Below are positions 1 to 10,924 of a stretch of 64,000 nucleotides of DNA, piece by piece. Below the pieces are notes generated by a model. It saw nothing but the letters and a program-made list of their open reading frames with translations. It did not search any database and was not told where the DNA came from. Position numbers and translations under genes: made by a program. Positions within the stretch are counted from its first letter, which is position 1. The number at the start of each line of letters is the position of its first letter. Source of the DNA: Liolophura sinensis (lineage: Eukaryota; Mollusca; Polyplacophora; Chitonida; Chitonidae); contig NC_088298.1 of assembly GCF_032854445.1 (NCBI RefSeq), forward strand, positions 310,001 through 374,000, in the 5' to 3' direction.

Positions 1-227
1 TATATTATTTTTAAAATATGAGGGTTTTCGAGTTTTAACTGTTTTTGGTTATTCTAATCTGATTTTAAACATGTGCAAACATTTGTTTCCATTTTTGATG
101 TTCTCACCACTATATCAGAAACCTCAACCGCGTCGTGTTTCGACCTTGCTCTCGCCACGATATGGCTGAAATACTGCCGACGTGGCGTTAAACCATATTC
201 ATTCATTCATTCATTCATTCATTCATA
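1..227 (+). mobile_element. LINE 3' end (I/Nimb-like family with ATTC tail), cut by the window edge
   Basis: The segment ends with the family's conserved 3' terminus (Cys-Gly-poor, noncoding, reading 'ggctgaaatactgccgacgt') followed by an (ATTC)n tail at about 199-227. The same terminus closes the full-length LINE copies at 31.1, 42.4 and 53.8 kb. Only the 3' untranslated region is present here; the body lies outside the window or was lost by 5' truncation. Confidence 0.8.
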
Positions 228-986
228 CCATGACTGCGAGGTCTACGTTTATGGTATTTGAATAAACATTGTAGGTCAGACGAATCCTGCAAAGTCTCTG
301 GCACCAGGCGCCAAAACACCATCTTATACGATTTTACCTTACACTCATTCCACAACGTTGCCTCTGGGCTAAAAGCATTCTTTATCGTGTTACCAATTTC
401 ACTTTCACTACACGTTTGATTTCCGGTTTTTTATGCAAACGAAATCACTAAAACCAGTAGAGTCCGAGCCCAGGGCGAAACACTCTACAGTCACGAAATA
501 TTCGACACCTATAACTCTTCTACGTGTCACACGACGACGAAACCATTTCCGAACTCTACGGCGGTTATCACCACGCACACGAGCAATTACAGCAACTCTC
601 TTAATTCTTATGCAAATCAGAGCCCCGAACAGACGGGGGAGGGTGGTGACGGCCCGTGCTCCGCACTCGACGCAGAGGTTTATATATAGGCGAAGTCTTG
701 TGCCAAACCTTACCCGACCCGGTCAATAGACGACTCACCCAAATTAGCATAACAAAGGCAATCACGCAATGAAACTGTCCCCGTCCTGTCTTACTCGCTG
801 GCTATTCTAATCAGCTTGGGTCACGTGACCTCCCCTGTCTATATATATGTTTCCGCGATTGCGACGGTAGGCGGATAGTATTTAACCATCTGCTGTTTGT
901 GTGCTGTGGCAAAATTGACCGGATGTACCATACAAACATATAAATAGAAAAGTCAGTCGAGTTATAGGCAGGCCTGTGAACAGTTC
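228..986. other. Noncoding stretch, no gene recognised
   Basis: No protein homology is recognisable on either strand. TATA-rich stretches occur near 680-688 and 840-848. A minus-strand open stretch at about 295-430 could be an exon, but I do not recognise it and see no convincing splice pair. Confidence 0.3.
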
Positions 987-1211
987 TAGGAGAGAGGGCC
1001 TACCAATTATACCTTGCATGGTATGCTTTCTCAGATGCAACTTTCCCTAAATGACGCTGCTTTGTCAATGCCTACAAACACATATCCCTACAAGGCAATG
1101 ATAGAAGCCCTTATGAGTTGCGGTCGAGAAGCTAAAGAGTCGCAGCTGACGTGCGGATGGTTTTACAAAGACACTGCTGGACAGTTAAACAGCGTGAATG
1201 CTAATGACTGA
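987..1211 (+). pseudogene. Polinton/adintovirus-like major capsid protein fragment
   Basis: An open stretch of about 70 codons, beginning just after an in-frame TAG at 987-989, reads with the pattern of the double-jelly-roll major capsid protein of Polinton (Maverick) elements. Visible blocks are SQMQLSLND, TNTYPYKAMIEAL and SQLTCGWFYKDTAGQL. In Polintons this block lies in the N-terminal half of a protein several hundred residues long, so only a small internal part remains. It ends at TGA 1209-1211 with no continuation in the other frames. A Polinton polymerase relic lies 2.3 kb away on the other strand. The family call rests on remembered motif shape, not on a search. Confidence 0.6.
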
Positions 1212-2289
1212 CACTTCGCCGCCAGTTAACCAACCACAATCGTATCTTTTGACATGATTAGTCGGCCATTGTTGAATGTGTTACACCAGTCAAAACTAAT
1301 TGATAAATGGCGTCGATGTAAAACTTCAAATTTGTAAGTAATGATGCATTTTGCATCATCACCAATGATGATAATCCCAAATTTAAGATAGCTATACAGA
1401 AAATATCATTTTGTTACGTAAAGTGAAAATAAATCCACACGTCCAGATGATAGCGCATATGAAAGCGCTGGAAAGATCCCCAGCCCGATACCCCAACAGT
1501 GTTCATTGTCCGTAGAGGTGAAACTCTGGGTTTCGAACAAACGGCTGCACATCGTGTATATGACACTAGTCACACGAAATGTGTCCGCCATATCGTACGA
1601 GAGGGGTAGGTGGCCTTGTGTTTAATACCCTTATGGGACTGGGCTATATCACCCGTTTTATATAATTGATTTATAATAGTCCTTTTTTTTTCTTTCTCTG
1701 GCTTGTTGAGAATTCTGACGCTTGTTCTGCCGCGTGATTTTCCCGCTCATTAAACACGGTCTTTCTGCATAATTCAGTCTACAGGTGTTTCAGCCCAAGT
1801 TCATTGCTTCAAATCACCTAACATATCTCCTAATGGAAGATCGGATTGCCCTGGTTCAGATAAGGACACAAGAATCTGTCATTATATGCATTGAGGATCT
1901 AGATTTTCCAACACTTCATACAACTTCAAATGGCTAAAACGTGTGAATAACCTGAACAAACCTGCAGTGTCAACCTTACCGTTATATTTAATAGTTCTAG
2001 AAAAGTCGCATACATTGACTAACCTGTAGCCCTTCTGCAAGGCCTTTTTTTGTACTTCAAATGACACCCCGTGATAGCACTCTGTTCATCGATGTGTTTA
2101 CAAGTGTGGATAAGATTGTCACAGCAGGTCCTGCAAAGGGGAACATTAGCCTGCTATGACCTGCGGTAGGTGAGAACGGGGTGGTACAGGTTTTTAAGGG
2201 GGGGGGGGGGTGGGGGCAACCTTGCATTTATTGAAGCCCACATACTTGTGTATATCACCTGTCAAAACTAACTGACGTATATCATGCAG
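1212..2289. other. Intergenic stretch, nothing recognised
   Basis: Open stretches of about 60 codons on the minus strand (1406-1591 and 1882-2067) show no recognisable motif. A T-rich run lies at about 1682-1695 and a poly-G run at about 2200-2212. Confidence 0.3.
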
Positions 2290-3450
2290 TTTGTTGTTTG
2301 TCTGGTCATCCCATTTGAGCCTGAAACAAGCGCTTCATATAGGAGCAAATAAGTGAACGGAAGTCCGAATATGGAACGTCAGTTTGGGTAGTAACGGAAT
2401 GCAAAGCCGCCTTCGCGACTTCATCTGCAGCAGTATTCCCAGGGATACCCATATGCACGGGCACCCAACAAAAGACCATGATAAAATCTTCATTAAGTCG
2501 TTTAAACATCTCCCTGATAGACAGATTGTCTGGATGTACAGGCGAACTAGACCGAATTGCCTAGAGGCAGGAAAGGGAGTCAGAGCAGATGAGAAATTTG
2601 CTACCTCCTAGCTCTGGAATGGACCGAAGTGCGCACAAAATTGCCTTGGCTTCCGCAGTAAATACAGAACAGGAATTTGGAAACCCAGTTGAAATGGTTC
2701 TGGGTCCAAGGACAGCGGCAGAAGCCAGGCCATCATTCTTGGAACCGTCAGTGAATATGCGGTGATTAAAATGGATACAGTGAACACATATTACTAAACT
2801 CCTGCTGGTATACTAAAGGGTTGGTGGGACATTTCTTCAGGGAGGAGAGCGAGGTATCAACCTGAGGCTCGGGACATAACCACGGTGGATCTTCCTGGAT
2901 GCGTATGAGGGTGATAGTATCCAGCCCAAGTCCAGCTGCTTGCACATGTTCCTGGATGCGGACACCCAGTGGAGGAACAATGGATGGCTTCTGAGCATAT
3001 AAGTCTTCAAATTTCGGATGGAAGACACAATCAAAGGCTGGGTTGGATGGATTGGCTCTAAGCTTGGTCATATACTGTAAGGATAGTTTAGTTCTTCGAA
3101 GCTCCAGGGGAGGCTCGTTTGCCTCAACATAGACTCTCCACAGGAGAGGTACGGAAAGCACCTAAGCACAACCGTAGGGCCTGGTGATGTACAGTATTGA
3201 GTTTCTTCAACTGGGAACGTGACGCACCTCCATAAACACTGCAGGCATAGTCTAGCTTAGAACGAATCCGTGCTCGATAGAGCTGAAGTAGGGTTTCATG
3301 ATCCCCTCCCCATCGAGCACTAGAGACAACCTTCAAAATATCAAGCGCCTTTAGGCATCTGGCTCTAAGATAATTAATGAAAGGTGTTTATAGAAGATCA
3401 CCCCGAGGAATTTTGCCTCCGGCACAACCTTGATAGTGACGTGAAATCCA
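2290..3450 (-). pseudogene. Diverged LINE ORF2 remnant (RT C-terminus and RNase H)
   Basis: Reading the minus strand from about 3340 to 2300 gives the same order of blocks as the intact LINE ORF2 at 49.9-53.6 kb. First come the post-RT region (SKLDYACSVYGGASRSQLKK, LCLGAFRTSPVESL, VEANEPPLELRR) and PPWLCPEP. Then come RNase H pieces: FTDGSKNDG, FTAEAKAILCAL, ICSDSLSCL, and CWVPVHMGIPGNTAADEVAK. The protein is only moderately similar to the main family here, so this is a related but separate lineage. It is broken by frameshifts near 3125 and 2760 and by a stop after the ICSDSLSCL block. No 3' tail with ATTC is visible at its downstream side. Confidence 0.8.
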
Positions 3451-3477
3451 TGTAATTAACACCCCTATCGCCCTTTG

Positions 3478-3700
3478 CTTCATAAAACAACCTTTTTTAT
3501 ACAGTTTGTCCGGCCACCGAATAACGCATCTCTAGGATCTAACCTACTCACCACATCCAGAGACGGTACAAATTCCTTGAACTTGTCATTAGATTCCATT
3601 TCCTCCCTTGACTCGTGTTCCAAAATGTAGATACAGTTGAGACCGAGTTCTTCCCGTTTACGAATGCCATCTATTGTAGTAGTATGGCACCATGGAACTC
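3478..3700 (-). pseudogene. Polinton protein-primed DNA polymerase B fragment
   Basis: On the minus strand, about 65 codons read through GLNCIYILEHESREEM to LDPRDALFGGRTN and then stop at 3480. The PRDAxFGGRTN block with an upstream Trp/His-Glu rich segment is characteristic of the type B polymerase of Polinton (Maverick) elements, which replicates the element by protein priming. The upstream part of the frame runs into the adjacent (TA)n repeat, so the true edge is near 3700. The fragment is far shorter than the usual polymerase of more than 1000 residues and is not functional. With the capsid relic at 1 kb it suggests an old Polinton insertion. Confidence 0.65.
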
Positions 3701-5537
3701 TTATGATTACGCAATATATTACATTTATATATATATATATATATATAAATATATATATATATGAACATGAAGAAAGGCATGATGCAACATGTTCGAACAT
3801 TTATATCACGATATGTAAATGTATGGACTTTATGATCACGTAATAAGTTCTAAGACTAATCGCATGCTGCAAGGGAAGATTACTATCGCAAAGCGGGTCC
3901 AAAAAGTTTGGGTCACGTGGTTTGGAACGTCCAATCGTAGCGAGCCCTACTACTTCCCGCGTTCCGGGGCTTTCGTCAGTTACTTATAGCGTGAAATAAA
4001 TGCGCGGGTCGTGACGTAGTGTTGCACAACACGTTACATAACGTATTGCACAACGTATTACGCGTGTTACCGACTTCATTCGACCAATAACCCCTTGTTA
4101 TGAATTTATTTAACCCATTAGAGGTGGCGTCTTAGTGTTATCAGTGTGTATAAAAATCCCTACATTTTCAAAATTCGGAGGATGTTAGTGGTATTTTTCT
4201 ACCTAGGACGATCTTGCGTACTAGTTCCTAGAACCGCTGTGTTTTTGTTTTTTTTATTGTGTGCGCCATACTCAGTTATTTCACCGATCACATAACACAT
4301 CTCCATTCGCATTAATCTTCCTGGAAATGAGGACCCCTTTTTTAAATGGTGACTAGACCGTTCATTTTTATTCCTTTTTTTGATTAGACGGTTTAGACCA
4401 GCTTTTGATGGTTATTGATGATTTAACTCTATTTCAGTTAATCCATAGTGACCTTGCGAGACTGACTGCTTCTATGATGGACAAACGTTGCTCGTTAACA
4501 TAGTTTCAGTTAACGATATGTATTGGCGTTTTTGTACGTCGTGTTCAGTATCTCTTTTTAGATCAGGTGCAAATATACAGAAACAAACAACGTGAGACCG
4601 TGTAAAACAGTATATTATCAAAAAGTATAAGAACAAAAAAAAAAAAACAGCCGAAGACAGTAAAATAAAGAGATGGGACTATAGGGTGTACTCATGTAGA
4701 GTCAGCATGCCGCAGGACCCGATAAATTTTTTGTGGTATTTCCGGAGTGTTACCAGGGCCTCTTTTCACTTTTTTGATTTTCATCGTAAAATTTCCTGTA
4801 GCGGTCCTGGTAACCGGTCATGCTGCGTCGCAGTCTCACACTCCCGCTACAGCTCTTCAATTCTAGCGTCTTTAGCTTTTAGACGTTTGTCCTATCTCCT
4901 CCTCGCCCGTAGACTCGTCGGAATTGTGAATGGAAAGATACACAGTTGATAGTATGGATCACAAAAACTTTTTCGACCTTAATAACTGAAAGTAATGGGA
5001 ATGTCTAATAATATTATAGACTAGATACGTGGTAAAGTTCCTCACAAATGTAATGATATTATAGGCTAGCTACGAGATAACTTTCACATAACCTGTCAAT
5101 TCAGGTTGATGTATTAGTATTAACTAGACTGTGGCGTTACTCAGGCGTGTCAGTAGTGTGCAAATATCTACTTACTCTGAGGGTGAGGGAGGTGTTGATT
5201 TAGATTCTTGTCCTTTCCCGAACAACTCTCTTTGCCCATCCAACTTAGGTCTTTTTGGGGTCCTCTGGGGTAATATGTTTTGGGGCGAAGACGGCCCCGG
5301 GATACTGTACGCCGCATCCCTGAAATGTAAAGTTAACCATGCTTAAAAGAACAAATACAATGCGTTATTTACACCATAAACAGCACAACCTTTTTCGTCT
5401 TTTACCTCGATTAAATACGTAAAACAAATGTGACTTAACAGTCAGTGGGGAAATAAGGCGAAGAAAACTCGCTTGAAAGTATTAATGGAAATAGCAAATG
5501 AGACGTGTGGAATAGTTTTAAAATGAAAACCACATTT

Positions 5538-5569
<32 letters not shown>

Positions 5570-5645
5570 CTTGACGGGTAATAGCGAAAGGACTGGCGTA
5601 GTACTGTAAATGGTGAATCCAAAACGTGTTTAACGAAACTGATTA
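3685..5645. repeat. Diverged tandem duplication, unit 1 (decayed)
   Basis: This 2-kb unit matches 5,705-7,826 along its length. Shared landmarks include the block around 'gatcacgtaataagttc', the motif GGTCACGTGGTTTGGAACG, a TATA box (4149-4156 here, 6213-6219 there), 'acctaggacga', an AATAAA near 4664/6636, and the exons of a minus-strand gene. Substitutions and small indels occur throughout, so this is an old duplication. In this unit the minus-strand exon near 4,750-4,935 has lost its acceptor (CACAG to CACAA) and carries an in-frame stop. The gene copy is therefore dead. Confidence 0.85.
3718..3766. repeat. (TA)n microsatellite
   Basis: A run of alternating T and A of about 45 bases, with short AAAT interruptions, lies just upstream of the conserved start of the diverged tandem duplication. 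The second duplication unit lacks it. Confidence 0.9.
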
Positions 5646-5884
5646 ATTTTTTTCATTTAATTCTTTATTTGTTTACTGAGGATCTCCCACAACAGTAGTA
5701 AATAGTGTACCGTGGAAGTCTTATGATTATGCAACGTTTTACGCAATATATTACATAATTTATTACATAGGAAAATGAAGCAAGGCATGACGCAACATAT
5801 TAGAACGTTATTATGGCGATATATGAATGTTATGATCACGTAATAAGTTCCAATCTCATACTGCAAGGGGAGATAACTACTATC

Positions 5885-6220
5885 ACAGAGCGGTCCAAAA
5901 AATGTTTGGGTCACGTGATTTTGAACGGGGCGGAAAGTTTGGGGCACGTGATCTTGGACGCGCCAAAAAGTTTGGGTCACGTGGTTTGGAACGTCCAATC
6001 GGAGCGAGCTTTCCTGCTTCCCGCGCCTTCCAGAGTTAAGACTTATTGCGGGAAATAAATATGACGATCGTGACGTGGAGTGTTGCTCAACGTATTGCAT
6101 AACGCATTACACAACGTATTACGTGTGTTGTTACTGACATCATTCGACCAATCACAGCTTGTTATGAATTTACTCGGCCAATCAGAGGTGGCGTCTTAGA
6201 GCCAACCGTGTGTATAAAAG
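5885..6220 (+). promoter_or_regulatory. Promoter-like region: three CACGTG-type boxes and a TATA box
   Basis: Three imperfect tandem blocks of about 35-40 bp between 5,885 and 6,000 each contain TTTGGGTCACGTG or a close variant (GTCACGTGAT, GGCACGTGAT, GTCACGTGGT). CACGTG is the classic E-box bound by bHLH-ZIP factors. Short repeats of the type CGTATTRCAYAACG follow, and TATAAAA stands at 6213-6219. Unit 1 has a single CACGTG block and a TATA box at 4149. The layout suggests transcription to the right starting near 6,245, but no transcript evidence is available. Confidence 0.5.
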
Positions 6221-6244
6221 CCCCAACAAGTTCGGCGGTTGTTT

Positions 6245-6660
6245 GCGGTATTTTTTTTTACCTAGGACGACCTTGCGTACTATTTCCTAGAACCATAGTG
6301 TTTTTTAAATTGTTTGCGCCATTTCACCAATCCAGACACTCAACATATCTCCATTCGTGTTAATCTTCCTGGAAGTGAGGATTCCTTTAAACTGGTGAGT
6401 AGACCGTTAACTTTATTCCTTTTTATTAGACGGTTTAGACCTTCCTTGTTGTTGGTTATAGATGATTTATCTCTATTTCAGTTAATACATAGCCGAACTA
6501 TTAGTGATTTGTACGACGTCTTCAGTATCTTTTTTAGCTAAGGTGCAAACAGACAGAAAAAACAAACAACGCGAGACCATGTAAAACAGTATATTATCGA
6601 AAAGTATAAGAACGAAAAACAGCCAAAGACGGTAAAATAAAGAGATGGGACGATAGTGTG
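6245..6660 (+). other. Possible short spliced transcript downstream of the TATA box
   Basis: Downstream of the TATA box at 6213 there is a good donor (CTG|GTGAGT, GT at 6395-6396), a pyrimidine-rich acceptor (CTCTATTTCAG ending at 6481) and an AATAAA at 6636-6641. The implied intron is 87 bp. The same arrangement occurs in unit 1, though its donor there is the weaker GTGACT. Any encoded peptide would be short and I recognise none. It could be a noncoding transcript or the first exons of a longer gene. Confidence 0.3.
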
Positions 6661-6726
6661 ACTCATGTAGAGTCAGCATGCCGCAGGACCCGATCAAATT
6701 TTTTTATGGTATTTCTTGAACGTTAC

Positions 6727-7470
6727 CAGGGCCTCTTTCAGTTTTTGATTTTCATCGTAAAATTTCCTGTAGAGGTCCTGGTAACCGGTCACGCTGCGTC
6801 GTAGTCTAGTACACTCCCGCTCTTCAATTTTAGCGTCTTTGGCTTCCAATCGTTTGTCTACGGTCTCCTCCTCACCCCTAGACTCGTCGTAACTGTGAAT
6901 GGAAAGATACACAGTTGATAATATGTATCACAAAATCTTTCTTGACATTAATAACTGTGAAAGTATTGGGAATGTCTAATAACATTATAGACTAGATACG
7001 TGGTAAACTTCACTTCACAAATGTAATATTATAGGCTAGCTACGAGATAACTTTCGCATAACATGTCAATTCAGGCTGTTGTATTAGTATTAACTCGTTT
7101 GTGACGTTACTCAGGTGGGTCAGTAGGGTGCAAATATCTACTTACTCCGTTGAGGGTGAGGGAGGTGTTGATTCTTGTCGTTCCCTGAACAACTCTTCTT
7201 GCCCATTGGACGTTGAGAGTGAGGAAGGTGTTGATTCTTGTTCCCTGAACAACTCTTCTTGCCCATCCAATTTATGTCCTTTCGGGGTCCTCTGGGGTGA
7301 TGTGTTTTGGAGCGATGACGGTCGCTGGATACCGTACGCCGCATCCCTGAAATGTAAAGTTAACCATGCTTAAACAGAACAAACACAATGCGTTATTTAC
7401 ACCATAAACAGCACAACCTTATTCGTCTTTTACCTCGATTAAATACGTAAAACGATAAATGTGACTTACC
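6727..7470 (-). CDS. Unrecognised multi-exon coiled-coil protein (exons in duplication unit 2)
   Basis: Three minus-strand exons join with agreeing phases. The upstream exon ends at 7470 with ACTG|GTAAGT. A 201-bp exon spans 7,346 to 7,146 (TTTCAG acceptor, GTAAGT donor) and an exon of 166 bp spans 6,892 to 6,727 (TTCACAG acceptor, GTAACG donor). The middle exon is open throughout, is rich in Ser, Pro, Gln and Glu, and has a duplicated NGQEELFRE block 17 codons apart. The last exon encodes a charged, probably helical segment: EEETVDKRLEAKDAKIEE, then RLRRSVTGYQDLYRKFYD, then ENQKLKEAL. The basic patch followed by Leu at heptad-like spacing resembles a short bZIP or a plain coiled coil; I cannot decide between them. 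First and last exons are not identified. The copy in unit 1 is a pseudogene. Confidence 0.5.
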
Positions 7471-7826
7471 AGTCAATGGAGTGAAAAGGCGAAGAAAACT
7501 CGCAAGCTCAGTATACAGTCGGTTCCCCCTCACTCCGAGGTACTCTTCTGTAACATGTATAACGCTGTGCAAACGCTATTGTTTTGAAAAAAAAAAATGG
7601 ATATGTAATGAGGTATATAGTAAACCTTTGATATCATGGAATATTTTCTGGACAAAACAATGGCTTGAAAGTATTAATGGAAATAGCGAATGAGACGTGT
7701 GGAATAGTTTAAAATGAAAACCACTTTTTTTTTTTTTTTTTTAAAAACTTGACGGGTAATAGCGAAAGGATTGGCGTAGTACTGTAAATGGTGAATCCAA
7801 AACACGTGTTTAACGAAACTGATTAC

Positions 7827-8391
7827 CTCCATTAAACATACAGCTGGTGAAATGGAAAAACTTACGTATCTAGGTTAAATTGGTGAGGTGTAGACAATAA
7901 GTCTCCATCTGAGGGTCCAATATATTCAGGAGAACTACAAAAAACCATGCATCAGGCGTTATATTTCCATGTGCATCTATACGGTAACACTCTACGGTTT
8001 ACACACTACACCTAAACCCGCTAAACAGAGTATGTGGAACGATGTAAATAATAGAACGATGAACTTGACTTTTAAACAAAAAACGTAGCTGTATACTTAC
8101 CCATACAAATTTCCAGACATGGTGACGTTCGTGAAGTTTGAGGCAAGGCCTGTACTCTATATAAATTCCGTCAGAAGCAAGTGCTTTGGTCTAACTATGT
8201 CCAGCTTATAAAGCCTAAAATTGCGCGTGTAATCACGGTGGGATAAATACCGGCCAATCGATATACGGTAAACAGGCAGTGTTACGCAAGGTCATAGCAT
8301 ATTGGCTAACAAAAACAGTGCTATGCGCAATGTCAAGTGGTCTTAACACAGCGTCATTAAAAGTTTTCCTGGTTTCTTTTTTCAGAAAAAA
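7827..8391 (+). promoter_or_regulatory. Noncoding stretch with a TATA box
   Basis: No coding homology is seen. CTATATAAAT at about 8157-8166 resembles a TATA box, about 230 bp before a candidate exon on the plus strand. Otherwise nothing is recognised here. Confidence 0.3.
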
Positions 8392-8917
8392 ATGTCTCAG
8401 AAAGAATTCTTCGATGCATTACACGATCTAGACGTTGAAGAAATACAATCAGATGGGCGATATAGGGTGAGGCTTTATTCAAAAGGTCCATATCGTACTC
8501 TCTGAAAAAAAAAAATGAAGTAAATGTGTTTTCGAAATAAAAGACGAAGTATAATTTAGGATGTCACTTTTGTACGTGTATATGTATAATGGAACAAAAA
8601 AATGCCCATAATCTATAGTAAACTATGCGATATATACAGTAAAACGGAGATGGGAATGACATATGGGATATAACTACTCGCTTAAAAACCGAAAGCTATC
8701 TTTAAATGTGTCATGAAACCTATGACCTAGCTATCGCGTTAATCCATTTTTTGAGATTTTACCGTGGTCTGTTTTCAGATTTGAGGAAGACTTTGTAGCC
8801 GATTTGGAGTTACAATGGGATGACATTTTAACCGAATGGGGCCCTACACAGGATGTTATCCCCCGCAAAAGAAAGTATTCGGGTAGTTCGCATTCAACTA
8901 CTGACAAAAAGACATGA
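8392..8917 (+). CDS. Two candidate exons of an unrecognised acidic protein
   Basis: A T-rich acceptor ending in TTTTTTCAG (8385) precedes ATG 8392, which opens a 25-codon exon containing QKEFFDALHDLDVEE and ending at AGG|GTGAGG. A second candidate exon starts after TGTTTTCAG at 8779, reads FEEDFVADLELQWDDILTEW and then PRKRKYSGSS, a possible nuclear localisation patch, and stops at TGA 8915-8917. The phases of these two exons do not agree as written, so an exon is missing or one call is wrong. At 8916-8954 the DNA encodes DEFFEALHELNIE, a second copy of the first exon's motif, before a LINE insertion interrupts it. I do not recognise the family. Confidence 0.3.
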
Positions 8918-8950
8918 CGAATTCTTCGAAGCGTTGCACGAACTGAACAT

Positions 8951-9900
8951 TGAATGAATGAATGAATGAATGATTATGGTTTACCGCCACATCGGCAATA
9001 TTTCAGCCATACCGTGGTGAAAACAGGAGACCGTTAAGGTTTTAGAAATGATGGTGAGAACAAAAGTAAAACAAAGTACAGACATGTTTAAAATCAGATA
9101 AGAAAAAAAGAAAACAGTTAAAATTCGAAAACTATTATATTTAAAAATAGTATATCTGGAAGGCTGTATGTATATAACTTTTATCTATAGATATTTATGA
9201 CAATTAAAATTTATATTTTATGATATAGGCCAATGGCCTACAAATAATTTGACATCATCGCCAGCGATGCTGTCAAATAAATCATATATAGAGGTGACTG
9301 TGTAGAACCTTTGCCGAACATGAGCAATGTCTACACAGCCAACCAAGATATGTTTGATGCCGTATTCAGCATCACATCAAACACACTCACGAGCACTGCT
9401 CCCATCTAAGATGAAATTGTGTGTCAGATGAGAATGCCCAATACGACACCTCGTTAAAACTATTTGGTCTCTGCGAGACATTTGACAAGTATATGCATTG
9501 TAGCCAATGACAGGATGAATGGCATGCAGTTTATTATGGATCTGCAAGTCCCATTCCCCCTGCCAAAGGCGACGAATATATTTAAGAATATTCGACTTCG
9601 CGTCAGTATTAGGGAATTTAACCAGAGATACAGGTTTATATAGGGCAGCTTTCGCTTCCCTGTCCACGACTGTGTTTCCATGGATACCAGTGTGACTTGG
9701 TATCCAACAGAATATAATATCTTTACCTCTTTTAATTAGTTTTCGGTGTTTGGCTATTATCTCAAGTATGAATGGATTTTGAAATTTATTATTCTGAATC
9801 GCCAAAAGGCAAGACGGTGAGTCGCTGCATATCACTGCCCTCTGGACATGCCCAGAGGAAACATGAAACAAAGAAAAACGTAAGCTGTTCTGCCTAGACG
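8951..9900 (-). mobile_element. 5'-truncated LINE (same I/Nimb-like family), minus strand
   Basis: The (GAAT)n tail at 8951-8972 is the reverse complement of the family's ATTC tail, followed by the conserved 3' terminus. The coding part, read from about 9870 to 9377, contains HVSSGHVQRAVICSDS, FCWIPSHTGIHGNTVVDREA and the Cys/His region LTRCRIGHSHLTHNF. These match the RNase H and C-terminal part of the intact ORF2. Everything upstream of RNase H is missing, as expected for incomplete target-primed reverse transcription. It interrupts the second EFFEALH exon copy. Confidence 0.85.
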
Positions 9901-10164
9901 TGATGGCCAATAAGGAACAATTTGACGATGTGATATTCAGACGAGAATACTGTAAAAATGCAGTCGCATGTCAAATTGTCATTCCGGCGTCAAGGAAAGC
10001 TACGCCATCTGAAAGGGATACCCAAACACCCGTATCAAGTAAGTTATTGCTTATTATTTGTGCTTAATTCTACCTATCAACTTGCTTCTGTAGCTCAAAG
10101 TAGTCGTATTCTAACTAGTTTCAAGCTAGAAGCACATACTGTATTACTGATTTGACAATCCAAT

Positions 10165-10740
10165 TTTTGTAGGTCCATGTCTAGGCGGGCATATCACGGA
10201 GAGGAGCCACACAAATCGCCATCTTTATGGGAAAGTTGAAGAGTGATAGGTACCACACAATTTTGGAAAAGTACTCATTGGTAAGCTGTCACATTTCACG
10301 TAAAAAGGGATTATCACTAATTTAAGATCTTGCAATTTTAGTTACCATTTTGTTTGAAAATTTTACCAGTTTTTTGAAAATGATTTAAATTGTTACAGCC
10401 ATTCGTCAGAGAGGTGTACCCCGACGGCTACAGACTCTACGAGGATAATGATCCGAAACACACCAGTAAATCAACGAAAGCATGGTTAAATGAAAACAAC
10501 AGTAATGTGATGCCGGCTCCCCCTGAATCTACGGACCTGAACCCCATAGAAATGATGTGGGCTTCGATGAAGTACCACATTCGAAAGAATGTAAGACCAA
10601 CCACCAAAGATCGGCTTACAGAAGGGATTGAGCAATTTTGGAATAACCAGAGTGCCGAAACATGCGAAAGGTATATTCACCACATTTATAAGGTTGTACC
10701 CGCTGTAATTGCTTTTGATGGGGCAGCCACAGGCTATTGA
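10165..10740 (+). pseudogene. Tc1/mariner-like transposase remnant with an intron
   Basis: After an acceptor (TTTTTGTAG near 10172) the frame reads VHV-stop-AGISRRGATQIAIF and then YHTILEKYSL, and ends at a GTAAGC donor near 10,281. It resumes after an acceptor near 10,399 with PFVREVYPDGYRLYEDNDPK, STDLNPIEMMWASMK and continues to TGA 10738-10740. The DNDPKH and DLNPIE blocks are the second and third catalytic regions of IS630/Tc1/mariner transposases. A TAG replaces the expected Trp in the conserved VHVWxGIS block, and the N-terminal DNA-binding half was not found. It is not the same lineage as the intact Tc1 element at 15-16 kb. Confidence 0.7.
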
Positions 10741-10924
10741 TATTCTGATGTTTTAAAGTGCATTTACGACTACCATATACGTATTTCAAAGAATAAAGCA
10801 AGAATATTTATGAACAAATTTGTTTTATTGTCATATAAACAATATTATATTAATTTATATAACAGAAATTTTTACAAATATAAACACACAAATTCACTGA
10901 CAACACTACAATCCGGTAAACAAT

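Larger units (their letters stand above)
5705..7826. repeat. Diverged tandem duplication, unit 2 (better preserved)
   Basis: This is the second unit of the old tandem pair. Compared with unit 1 it has gained two extra copies of a CACGTG-containing block upstream of the TATA box and an internal 51-bp coding duplication in the exon at 7,146-7,346. It retains splice sites and open frames on the minus strand. Confidence 0.85.

Noticed and set aside
433-729. 98-codon plus-strand open frame
   Set aside because: Arg-rich without motif, splice sites or homologue; composition suggests chance.
8951-8975. CRISPR-like short repeats
   Set aside because: This and other 4-bp runs are LINE ATTC tails or microsatellites; there are no spaced direct repeats.
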